Shown in pieces: positions 57,559 to 64,000 of a DNA stretch of 64,000 nucleotides. Position 1 is the first letter of the stretch, and each line of letters opens with the position of its first letter. The translations under genes and the position numbers were made by a program. Under the pieces are notes generated by a model. It was not told the DNA's origin. It saw only the letters and a list, made by a program, of their open reading frames with translations, and did no database searches. This stretch comes from Vibrio pectenicida (GTDB lineage: Bacteria; Pseudomonadota; Gammaproteobacteria; Enterobacterales; Vibrionaceae), in assembly GCA_024347015.1 (NCBI GenBank), contig AP024889.1, positions 1,116,001-1,180,000 of the forward strand, read 5' to 3'.

Positions 57559-58643
57559 AAATATTCTTTATAATAATATATTCATTTTTCCTTATTTTAG
57601 GTTGTGCAACTCATAATGATGATCTTGAAGTCAAAGAAAATTTATTGTTGAATTCAAATGATAGAAATAAAGTAATTGAATTCTATAAAGAAAACATTAA
57701 TTTAAATTCTACTTATAAGGTTCGTCTAGTTAATATTTATTTGGATATTAATGATTTGGATTCTGCCGAACTTTATGCGAAAACATATAGCTCATCAGAG
57801 TTAGAAAAATCAGAATTTATCTACAGTCTGGCCAGAATTTCTTATCAGAAAAAGAAATATAACCAAGCAAAACAAGAGCTTGATAAGTATCTGAAAAAAA
57901 AAGGAGACAAATGTAAATATTTTATATTGTTAGGAAAAATAAACTCGGCTAGTGGAGGGTATCAAGAAGCTATTGAGAACTTCGAAGAAAGTCGGAAGCT
58001 GGGTGCGTTGGATAAAGAAACGGATAATAATATTGCTGTTGTGAAAATGATGCAGAAAGATTATCTGAGTGCGATAGATATTCTTTATAACCTATACTTA
58101 GAAAGTCCTAATGATGAAAAAGTTAAAGCAAATTTGATCTTATCAGCTGCACACCAGGAAAGAACTGACATTATATTAGAGGTATTAAAGGGCTCCCATA
58201 CTGATGAGGCGTCACAGCAATGTATGTTAGATTTGATCAAGTTGGTATCTAAAGACAAAAGCAAAAATGAAGCGAGTAAACAAAGTAATATGACAATACC
58301 ACAATCATATAAAAAGCCTCAAGATCCATTGCCTATATCTGCTATGCCTCAGAGTAAACAATGTATCCAGGATAAGGTCATCTATCCTAAACCTTCCTCT
58401 TCAACAATAAAGAAGAATTATAAAATACAAGTTTTGGCTACGGATGATCTTATTTCTGAAGACCTTCTCAATTACCTTAAGGTTAATTATGGTCCAGTAT
58501 ATTTATATAACCATGGGTTTTGGAAACGATATTGTATTGGTGAGTTTAGTAATTTACGGCTAGCTAAGGCTTTTTTAAGAGATTTACAGATAAAAGGTGC
58601 TTTTATCGTTGATTATAAAAATAAACGCTACGAAACTTTATGA
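57555..58643 (+). CDS. tadD: Tad lipoprotein TadD with TPR repeats and C-terminal SPOR-like domain
   Basis: 362 residues. The lipoprotein signal ends FLILGCAT (Cys at 17). Residues about 30-215 are TPR repeats, for example YSLARISYQKKKYNQAKQEL and ILLGKINSASGGYQEAIENF. A polar linker leads to residues about 287-355, where KNYKIQVLAT and later RYCIGEFSNLRLAKAFLRDL match the two halves of a SPOR domain. Standard TadD proteins end after the TPRs, so the tail is an addition. SPOR domains bind peptidoglycan lacking stem peptides; here it could tether the pilus machine to the cell wall (inference). Start overlaps tadC, stop overlaps tadE. Confidence 0.8.
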   Translation: MKIFFIIIYSFFLILGCATHNDDLEVKENLLLNSNDRNKVIEFYKENINLNSTYKVRLVNIYLDINDLDSAELYAKTYSSSELEKSEFIYSLARISYQKKKYNQAKQELDKYLKKKGDKCKYFILLGKINSASGGYQEAIENFEESRKLGALDKETDNNIAVVKMMQKDYLSAIDILYNLYLESPNDEKVKANLILSAAHQERTDIILEVLKGSHTDEASQQCMLDLIKLVSKDKSKNEASKQSNMTIPQSYKKPQDPLPISAMPQSKQCIQDKVIYPKPSSSTIKKNYKIQVLATDDLISEDLLNYLKVNYGPVYLYNHGFWKRYCIGEFSNLRLAKAFLRDLQIKGAFIVDYKNKRYETL

Positions 58644-59152
58644 GAAAATATCAAATTGGCAGCTTTACTGTTGAAGCTGCTATGGGTATACCAATATTCA
58701 TACTTGTTGTTTTAACTTGGATAGAAATTTGTGTTGCTATCTATTCAATTAGTATGTCTGATCATGCATTAACTCAAGCTGTATCGGCAACCAAGAAAAC
58801 GATAAGTGATGGTTCGTCAGTGAAATATAATCAATTAGTTGAAAATAAGCTAAAAGAACAGGCTGGCTTTTTGTGGTCTCATGTAATGAAACCAGGTACA
58901 TACAAGTTAGAGGTTGAATATCTTCCTTCATATAGTGATTTGGTTAATTGCAGTGCAATTGATATCAAGAAAAAATCAAGCGGCAGTGCCTGCTCAAACT
59001 TTAGCCAAAAATCACATGATAAGGCAATTGCAATATATAGTTTAGGCTTTGATTATTCTCCCGTTGTATCGGTGTGGTTTCCTGAGTTGACTATCAAACG
59101 TGAGATTATAGTTATTCAAGAACATGAGCGAAGCAAATATAGAATTCGTTGA
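58640..59152 (+). CDS. tadE: Tad pseudopilin TadE
   Basis: 170 residues. The N terminus QIGSFTVEAAMGIPIFILVV is a prepilin-like cleavage site (after G) and TadE helix with Glu at +5. The rest is a small periplasmic domain. TadE pseudopilins are processed by the prepilin peptidase and needed for pilus biogenesis. It overlaps tadD by four bases. Confidence 0.88.
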   Translation: MRKYQIGSFTVEAAMGIPIFILVVLTWIEICVAIYSISMSDHALTQAVSATKKTISDGSSVKYNQLVENKLKEQAGFLWSHVMKPGTYKLEVEYLPSYSDLVNCSAIDIKKKSSGSACSNFSQKSHDKAIAIYSLGFDYSPVVSVWFPELTIKREIIVIQEHERSKYRIR

Positions 59153-59162
59153 GGTGATGAGT

Positions 59163-59735
59163 ATGAGGGATAGACAACAGGGGTCGTTTATCATTGAATT
59201 TTGTATTGTTTTAGTTTCATTATCAGGTATTTTTGCTATGGCTGTGAGTCATATGATAGCGATTAATTATAAAGGTCAACTTGATCGTGCAGCTTATTCA
59301 TTAGCAACGATCGTGGCAGAACGGAAACAGCTATTTGATGGAAAACTCTCACTCAATGTTGGGAGTATGAACGCAAAGAATGATATGAAAAACATCGTTT
59401 CTTCTTCAATGAAACGCATGAATCAAAGTTTTAACCCAGATAAACTGGCTATGCGAGTAGATGTCTATTATCTAGATGAACAATTAGACAGGGGCCAAAA
59501 AAAATTTAAACTTGGGCATAAAGTTATCTCAACTTCCGATCCGCGTCTATTTCCTGACAAGTTTAAATTAACTCAAGAGCAAGCCGAGAATTTTCTACCA
59601 TTCACTAACTTAGGACGATATCTGCCACTCTATAGAGTTTCACTCACATACCAAATACCATTTGACCTAATCGGTGCGATAAATGGTGAGATGAATCAAG
59701 TGGTGAGTAGTGCCTATACATTTGGAAGACTTTAG
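59163..59735 (+). CDS. tadF: Tad pseudopilin TadF
   Basis: 190 residues from the ATG at 59163, placed nine bases after GAGG; an earlier in-frame start at 59124 would overlap tadE by 29 bases. The N terminus MRDRQQGSFIIEFCIVLVSL has the GSF-x2-E pseudopilin site and a hydrophobic helix. The remainder is a periplasmic domain. It partners TadE. Confidence 0.85.
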   Translation: MRDRQQGSFIIEFCIVLVSLSGIFAMAVSHMIAINYKGQLDRAAYSLATIVAERKQLFDGKLSLNVGSMNAKNDMKNIVSSSMKRMNQSFNPDKLAMRVDVYYLDEQLDRGQKKFKLGHKVISTSDPRLFPDKFKLTQEQAENFLPFTNLGRYLPLYRVSLTYQIPFDLIGAINGEMNQVVSSAYTFGRL

Positions 59736-59736
59736 T

Positions 59737-61059
59737 ATGAAAGGGTATCTACACCAGAAGGGGGCAGCAGGTGCGCTTTTTTTGTGCGTCTTACCTCTTA
59801 TGATTGGCCTATTAGTATTTTGTGTACAGGTCGCTCAGCAGTTACAAGCTCATAGTAAGCTGACGGAAGCGACGGAAGTTGCAAGTCTAGCACTAGCGGC
59901 ACGTACTGAAGGTAGCATAGCAACAAATAAAGAATATGCTGAACGCATTGTTACTCAATATATTGATAAAACCGCTAAGAAAATAGACATTGATATTGAT
60001 GAAAAAAAGTGTGATTACAGTGATGGTTGTGTGCAAAAAAGTGGGGAGATAGCGCCGTATAAACAAGTAAACCTTAGCGCAAGTTCATACCATGATTCAT
60101 GGCTGTCCTATGAGCCATTCAATTTAAAGCCAGAATTCAATGTGGCTGGTAAATCTGTATCTCATAGATATATACCTCAGCCGATGGACGTGTACTTTAT
60201 ATTGGATGTGAGTGATTCAATGAATTTGCTTATGAAAGACGGTAAGAAAAGAATAGATACTGTTAAGTTAACAATTGAACGGTTTGTGGATTATCTTAGA
60301 AAACTGCCTACCGAGAAAAAAAGTCGTGTCGCATTATTAGCCTACGGTCATGTGCACGTTAAAGAAAGTCTTGGGCCACCAGTAGTGATAAGAAATGGTA
60401 GTCAAAATCTTCACTGGCAAAAAAAAATTGTATACGAGTATGATAATGAAGATGCACAGAAAACTGTAGAATCCATGTTTTCTTACTTCAAAATAGTTAA
60501 AGAAATTAAGGGAGTAAACCGAAATATGTCTCCCCATGATATCGATGCTCAAATTAATGAAAATAACAAGATAGAAGAAAAATATCCTTTTTATGATATA
60601 CCATTAACAGATCAATATAATGAGTTTAAAAGGCGGCTTAAAGGCATACCGGTCAAAGGTTCTACGCAATCATGGCAAGGAATTATTGCTGCAGCCCAAG
60701 AAGCGTATCAGGTAAAAGATGATGAGCGAAACCCAGAACAAGTTTTTATTGTTTTATCAGATGGTAAAGATATGGGGTATGGGAGAAATAACCTTAAATA
60801 TTATGTTGATAATGGATTGTGTAAGAAGCTGAAAAGTAAAATTTCAAATAAGCCGAATCGTTTTACGAGAAATACTTCTCAGAATATGGAACCCACAAAA
60901 GTAAGGATGGCCGTTATTGGGGTCGATTTTCAACCTGTAGATAACAGTGGCTTTACTGAATGTTTTGGTAATAACATTGTAAAAGCTGAGGATGGAGACG
61001 AGATTTATAAATATATACTTAATCTTATTAATGAAGAATCGGGGAGTTTAAGAGGTTGA
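59737..61059 (+). CDS. tadG: TadG-like pilus protein with von Willebrand factor A domain
   Basis: 440 residues from the ATG at 59737, one base after the tadF stop. The N terminus QKGAAGALFLCVLPLMIGLL is the TadG helix. From about 160 a vWA domain begins with MDVYFILDVSDSMN, giving the MIDAS motif DxSxS, and ends with QVFIVLSDGKDMG and RMAVIGVDF. The vWA fold binds metal and often protein ligands. TadG is needed for pilus assembly; an adhesive role is possible. Confidence 0.88.
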   Translation: MKGYLHQKGAAGALFLCVLPLMIGLLVFCVQVAQQLQAHSKLTEATEVASLALAARTEGSIATNKEYAERIVTQYIDKTAKKIDIDIDEKKCDYSDGCVQKSGEIAPYKQVNLSASSYHDSWLSYEPFNLKPEFNVAGKSVSHRYIPQPMDVYFILDVSDSMNLLMKDGKKRIDTVKLTIERFVDYLRKLPTEKKSRVALLAYGHVHVKESLGPPVVIRNGSQNLHWQKKIVYEYDNEDAQKTVESMFSYFKIVKEIKGVNRNMSPHDIDAQINENNKIEEKYPFYDIPLTDQYNEFKRRLKGIPVKGSTQSWQGIIAAAQEAYQVKDDERNPEQVFIVLSDGKDMGYGRNNLKYYVDNGLCKKLKSKISNKPNRFTRNTSQNMEPTKVRMAVIGVDFQPVDNSGFTECFGNNIVKAEDGDEIYKYILNLINEESGSLRG

Positions 61060-61060
61060 T

Positions 61061-61618
61061 ATGAAATATTTAATAACAATTATGGCACTTTTCTTTACTC
61101 AACAACTAATGGCTGATTGTTGTAAAAATAATCAACAAACTCCTGCTCAAATTACTACCACAACGAAACTGATATCTTCATATAAGCTAACCACGCAGAT
61201 TACAGGCCATCTGTTAGAAAAACAAGTTAACGATTACGAGCACATTATTGATACACAGGTTGAGGTAATAGAAAGTGATGTTGCTTGTAATTGCAATAAT
61301 CCTAATCTTTCTCTTGTCTATGGGCACGATAAATACCTATTAACATCTGCTCATAAGAGTCAACTAAAGCAATTCATTCAGCAAATTGATTCGAGCAATA
61401 AGATAGTAGTTGAAGGTCATGCCGATAGTACCGGTAAACCAGATTATAACCATTTACTTTCACAAAGAAGGGCTAAGCAAGTCACAGAATATTTGAAAAA
61501 TCATCTGACTAGCGATTATCAATTTGTCGAACATGCTTTAGGTCAAGGCCAACCTACTTGTAGTTGGAGTGAAAATCGCAAAACTGGCTGTAATAGAAGA
61601 GTGTTCCTTAAGACCTGA
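61061..61618 (+). CDS. OmpA-family protein ending the tad operon
   Basis: 185 residues. A signal peptide ends near LMA (about residue 18), followed by a Cys-Cys pair. Residues about 95-185 form an OmpA_C peptidoglycan-binding domain with VVEGHADSTGKPDYN, LSQRRAKQVTEYL and CNRRVFLKT at the end. Six cysteines occur in the mature part (DCC, CNC, one before SWSEN and one before NRR), enough for three disulfides, unusual for this domain. The start is two bases after tadG, with AGAGG upstream. It may anchor the pilus system to the wall. Confidence 0.85.
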   Translation: MKYLITIMALFFTQQLMADCCKNNQQTPAQITTTTKLISSYKLTTQITGHLLEKQVNDYEHIIDTQVEVIESDVACNCNNPNLSLVYGHDKYLLTSAHKSQLKQFIQQIDSSNKIVVEGHADSTGKPDYNHLLSQRRAKQVTEYLKNHLTSDYQFVEHALGQGQPTCSWSENRKTGCNRRVFLKT

Positions 61619-61636
61619 TATTCATACTCTACACAG

Positions 61637-61667
61637 AATAGCTCCTAGACTGTAGGAGCTATTTTTT
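61637..61667 (+). terminator. Terminator of the tad operon
   Basis: Perfect 11-bp stem (AATAGCTCCTA and TAGGAGCTATT) with a 5-base loop and a run of Ts. It lies 19 bases after the ompA-like stop. Confidence 0.92.
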
Positions 61668-61792
61668 AGTTTAACTTTACAAGTATAATTTTATTTTATG
61701 GATTGAAATAATTTAATTAAGCGAATAGCGCACAGTTTTAACGAATATTTATCTATATGTTTACATACGAGTATTAATTATGGATATATAGA

Positions 61793-62869
61793 ATGAAAAT
61801 AAGCACAGGAAGTGATCAGTTAGCAAGTTATGGTATAGAAACGAATAGATCTCAATCAAATAAATTTTCATCTAGTGTTAGGAAAGTTGTTAATTGCTGC
61901 ATACCAACTCAAAAATCAAGTACTAATAATGATTTTTATAGTAATAGCCTAGAGGGTTTAGTACCACCTTTAACTGGTAGGCCTTTATCTGCCAGAACCA
62001 TCCAAGTATTTACTCATAATAATGCAAATAAGAAAATGAGTAAATCCATGTGCGAATCCATCGTAAATAACAGTACTTCTGATATTATTTTTATCTCTAC
62101 AGAAGAGATGAAGAACCTTTCAGGAGCGATGAAAGAGTTTATTGGCCGTTCACAGTATGTAATTGTTCTTAATAGTGCACAAAAAATGGTGACAGTGACG
62201 AAACCAAAAGAACTGCTGTCTTTGGTTAGTAATCCTTCAACAACGGCTCAAATCACTCTGGTTAAAAAAGGAATAACTGCGCCTAATATCATCGATAGTT
62301 TTACTTATAGGGATATATTAAATAACCCTAATAAGGGTGGAACGATTACTATACAAAAAATCGGTGACATGAAAATTGCAATGGTAAATATCCATCTTGA
62401 TTCAAGAGACCAAGATGAAAGGAAAAAAGAAATAAATGCCATATTATGCAAAATTACAACTAAGCACCCTGATGTGAATCATATTGTTCTTTCCGGCGAC
62501 TTTAATACTAGAAATAGAAAGTTACATGGCCAGCTAGTAAGGGCTTTACAAGATACAGAAAGCTTTAGATCTGAGTTAGGAGTACCAGAGAAATACGAAA
62601 TTAAATTACCGGTTATTTTCCAACAAGAAAATACGTATAAATGGGAAGCGGATACTAATGCTAAAGCTAAAAAAGGCTCTAAAAGGCGGGAAAATGGTGA
62701 AATGCAGAGTGGTTATCTAGATGGAGTCGCTATACTAACTCCTAAAGAGAAAATAAATACTAGCAACTGCTCAACTATGATTTTACCAGAGGGAAAATCT
62801 ATTATCGGCTCTTCATTTGGTAGTGATCATCGCTCTGTAACCGTAAGGTTGAATATAGATAAAACATAA
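61793..62869 (+). CDS. Endonuclease/exonuclease/phosphatase-fold protein, possible secreted effector
   Basis: 358 residues, no signal peptide. Residues 1-65 are Ser/Asn/Thr-rich and disordered. Residues 70-358 keep every key position of the EEP fold: Asn76/77 in VFTHNNAN, Glu104/105 in ISTEEM, His201 in VNIHLDS, Asp236 and Asn238 in SGDFNTR, Asp310 in YLDGV, and Asp345-His346 in SDHRSV. The fold covers DNase I, AP endonucleases, sphingomyelinases and inositol-polyphosphate 5-phosphatases. A disordered N terminus without Sec signal is typical of type III effectors, and V. parahaemolyticus VPA0450 is an IPP5-type effector (recalled), but the WCDR-type 5-phosphatase motif is not clear here. Substrate unknown. 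The ribosome site is weak and the gene is AT-rich, suggesting transfer. Confidence 0.65.
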   Translation: MKISTGSDQLASYGIETNRSQSNKFSSSVRKVVNCCIPTQKSSTNNDFYSNSLEGLVPPLTGRPLSARTIQVFTHNNANKKMSKSMCESIVNNSTSDIIFISTEEMKNLSGAMKEFIGRSQYVIVLNSAQKMVTVTKPKELLSLVSNPSTTAQITLVKKGITAPNIIDSFTYRDILNNPNKGGTITIQKIGDMKIAMVNIHLDSRDQDERKKEINAILCKITTKHPDVNHIVLSGDFNTRNRKLHGQLVRALQDTESFRSELGVPEKYEIKLPVIFQQENTYKWEADTNAKAKKGSKRRENGEMQSGYLDGVAILTPKEKINTSNCSTMILPEGKSIIGSSFGSDHRSVTVRLNIDKT

Positions 62870-62887
62870 AAGAAAACAAATGCACCG

Positions 62888-62907
62888 AGCCTCTTATAGT
62901 AGAGGCT
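62888..62907. terminator. Hairpin between convergent genes
   Basis: 7-bp stem (AGCCTCT and AGAGGCT) with a 6-base loop, 18 bases after the stop at 62869. The T run is short (TT). A plausible bidirectional terminator. Confidence 0.55.
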
Positions 62908-62985
62908 TTGATTGTATAATTATCTCAAATAATCTTCTCGCAAGTTATTTACTCGAAGGCTTAAAATGCTCATTTTCAAAAAAAA

Positions 62986-63294
62986 CTAGTCACTAGTGGT
63001 GTTGCATTTCCAACATAACCCAAATTGTATCTCGTTTGATTCACCGCACTGTTCACATTGCCACCTCGAAGTGGATTGACCTCGCAGCTCAAATTGTTGA
63101 ATTGTTTCACATGCTTGATTTAGCTGATTAATATTTAATAACCAAATAAATGGCTGGGTACTATCGTCAAAGGGTAATTCACCTTGTAGCCCTGCAATCC
63201 CTTCCCCTATAACTTGGCAATCTATACACTGTGATCTGAGAAGTTCACATACTATGTGAACTTCTGGTGCTGTGGGGGCAGCATATATCTTCAA
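62986..63294 (-). CDS. DUF2007 domain protein with C-terminal zinc ribbon
   Basis: 102 residues. Residues 1-70 match the DUF2007 signal-transducing-like domain (KIYAAPTAPEVHIVCELL and GEGIAGLQGELP). The C terminus has a RanBP2-like zinc ribbon, CEQCGESNE and CWKCN. Start is a TTG at 63294: GGAAG lies six bases upstream and the TTG overlaps the TGA stop of the upstream gene (TTGA), implying coupling. Early in the gene, positions 63239-63265 form a perfect palindrome. Function is unknown. Confidence 0.78.
   Translation of the reverse strand: MKIYAAPTAPEVHIVCELLRSQCIDCQVIGEGIAGLQGELPFDDSTQPFIWLLNINQLNQACETIQQFELRGQSTSRWQCEQCGESNEIQFGLCWKCNTTSD
63239..63265. repeat. 27-base palindrome inside the DUF2007 coding sequence
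   Basis: 13-base arms AGAAGTTCACATA and TATGTGAACTTCT around a single C. In the mRNA it would form a 12-bp hairpin about 30 bases after the TTG start. Confidence 0.8.
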
Positions 63295-63986
63295 GATGTG
63301 CTTCCATTTTGTTCTTGTGCAGTAGCTTTGAATTTACTCATTATCCACTTAGTTACAACAGGAAATAACCCAAGCAATGCGAATGAGAGCAGAACTGGGG
63401 CTGAAACTATACCTGATAGACTTTCAATTTTCGCAAGCTGTGTACCAGCGTTTAGGTATACTGCGGTTCCCGGTAACATACCTAATTGACTTACTAAATA
63501 GAATCGAGCAGTTGATATTGGTGTTAATCCCATTAGAAGGTTAATTAGGAAAAAAGGGAATACCGGAATAAGGCGTAGGGAGAACAAATAAAATGCGCCA
63601 TCTTTTGCAACACCTTCGTTGATAGCTTTCAACTTTTCTCCGAATTTGTTTTGTACCCAATCTCGGAGTAAAAAACGGCTACTAAGAAAAGCTAGAGTAG
63701 CCCCTATAGTGCTTGCGAAGGATACAAGTAACAGACTGGTCCAAAAGCCGAATAAAGCTGCACCGAGCAATGTGACGACTGCAGCGCCAGGAATTGAAAA
63801 TGCTGTTATCGTGATATATGCGAGAAAATAAGTGATTGCCGCTAATACGAAGTTGTTATTTATAATCTCTGAGAGCGATGCTTGCTGGGCTTTCGCGTTT
63901 TCTAGAGTTAGATATTGGCCAAAGTTGATGCCAAGAAATACAATCAATCCAACTAAAAGGACACCTAACACAAGTTTCTTATTCAT
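63291..63986 (-). CDS. TVP38/TMEM64 family membrane protein
   Basis: 231 residues with five or six hydrophobic segments. The VTT (DedA-like) core shows FSIPGAAVVTLLGAALFG near 60, SRFLLRDWVQ near 105 and FFLINLLMGLTPIS near 150. These inner-membrane proteins are linked to lipid scrambling or transport in relatives; the bacterial role is unclear. AGGAAATC precedes the ATG. It overlaps the DUF2007 gene by four bases, so the two form an operon. The upstream promoter lies at or beyond the right edge. Confidence 0.85.
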   Translation of the reverse strand: MNKKLVLGVLLVGLIVFLGINFGQYLTLENAKAQQASLSEIINNNFVLAAITYFLAYITITAFSIPGAAVVTLLGAALFGFWTSLLLVSFASTIGATLAFLSSRFLLRDWVQNKFGEKLKAINEGVAKDGAFYLFSLRLIPVFPFFLINLLMGLTPISTARFYLVSQLGMLPGTAVYLNAGTQLAKIESLSGIVSAPVLLSFALLGLFPVVTKWIMSKFKATAQEQNGSTS

Positions 63987-64000
63987 ACTGATTTCCTGGA

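Overview
The window looks like chromosome 1 of a marine Vibrio. The evidence is a complete vibrioferrin siderophore locus, a run of core genes whose order resembles the V. cholerae large chromosome as I recall it (gapA/msrB, yeaC, ychJ, lpxH, ppiB, cysS; infA, bpt, aat, aroA, yciN, topA, glgC, glgA), a secreted endonuclease I, and a complete Tad (Flp pilus) locus. No rRNA, tRNA, CRISPR array or insertion sequence was recognised.

Layout. 1-1090: last gene of a phage or tailocin tail module (baseplate spike, gpV-like) with a terminator, followed by about 0.75 kb without a convincing gene. 1822-17507: vibrioferrin locus. pvsABCDE (synthesis and export) reads leftward; psuA, pvuA and pvuBCDE (two TonB-dependent receptors and an ABC importer) read rightward from a shared, Fur-type control region. 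17612-19817: two secreted enzymes, endonuclease I and a trypsin-like protease. 20183-23331: a small catabolic unit of Zn-dependent dehydrogenase, sodium:solute symporter and a 43-residue membrane protein, with a TGGT-N3-ACCA operator-like palindrome upstream. 23606-28000: accessory genes, including a protein with a His-Gly/Ala-Cys layout, an alkaline phosphatase with a Pho-box-like site, and a small unknown protein. 28257-48498: mostly housekeeping genes (RNA methylation, glycolysis, redox repair, LPS, translation, N-degron pathway, shikimate, topoisomerase, glycogen). 48499-61667: an AT-rich region with a LysR regulator, a convergent prepilin peptidase and the tad operon flp-cpaB-cpaC-cpaD-tadZ-tadABCDEFG-ompA. 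61793-62869: an enzyme of the endonuclease/exonuclease/phosphatase fold that looks like a secreted effector. 62986-63986: a DUF2007 zinc-ribbon protein and a TVP38/TMEM64 membrane protein.

How the genes work together. PvsD, PvsE, PvsA and PvsB build vibrioferrin and PvsC exports it; the two receptors and PvuBCDE bring ferric vibrioferrin back. In the tad operon the prepilin Flp is processed by the prepilin peptidase, TadA powers assembly on the TadB/TadC platform, and the CpaC secretin with CpaD forms the outer-membrane exit. TadD here carries a C-terminal SPOR-like segment that could tie the machine to peptidoglycan.

Least explained items: the clan-CD-like protein at 23606-24532, the phosphatase-fold protein at 61793-62869, the TadD-SPOR arrangement, a 27-base palindrome inside the start of the DUF2007 gene, and the hidden 43-residue transporter partner.
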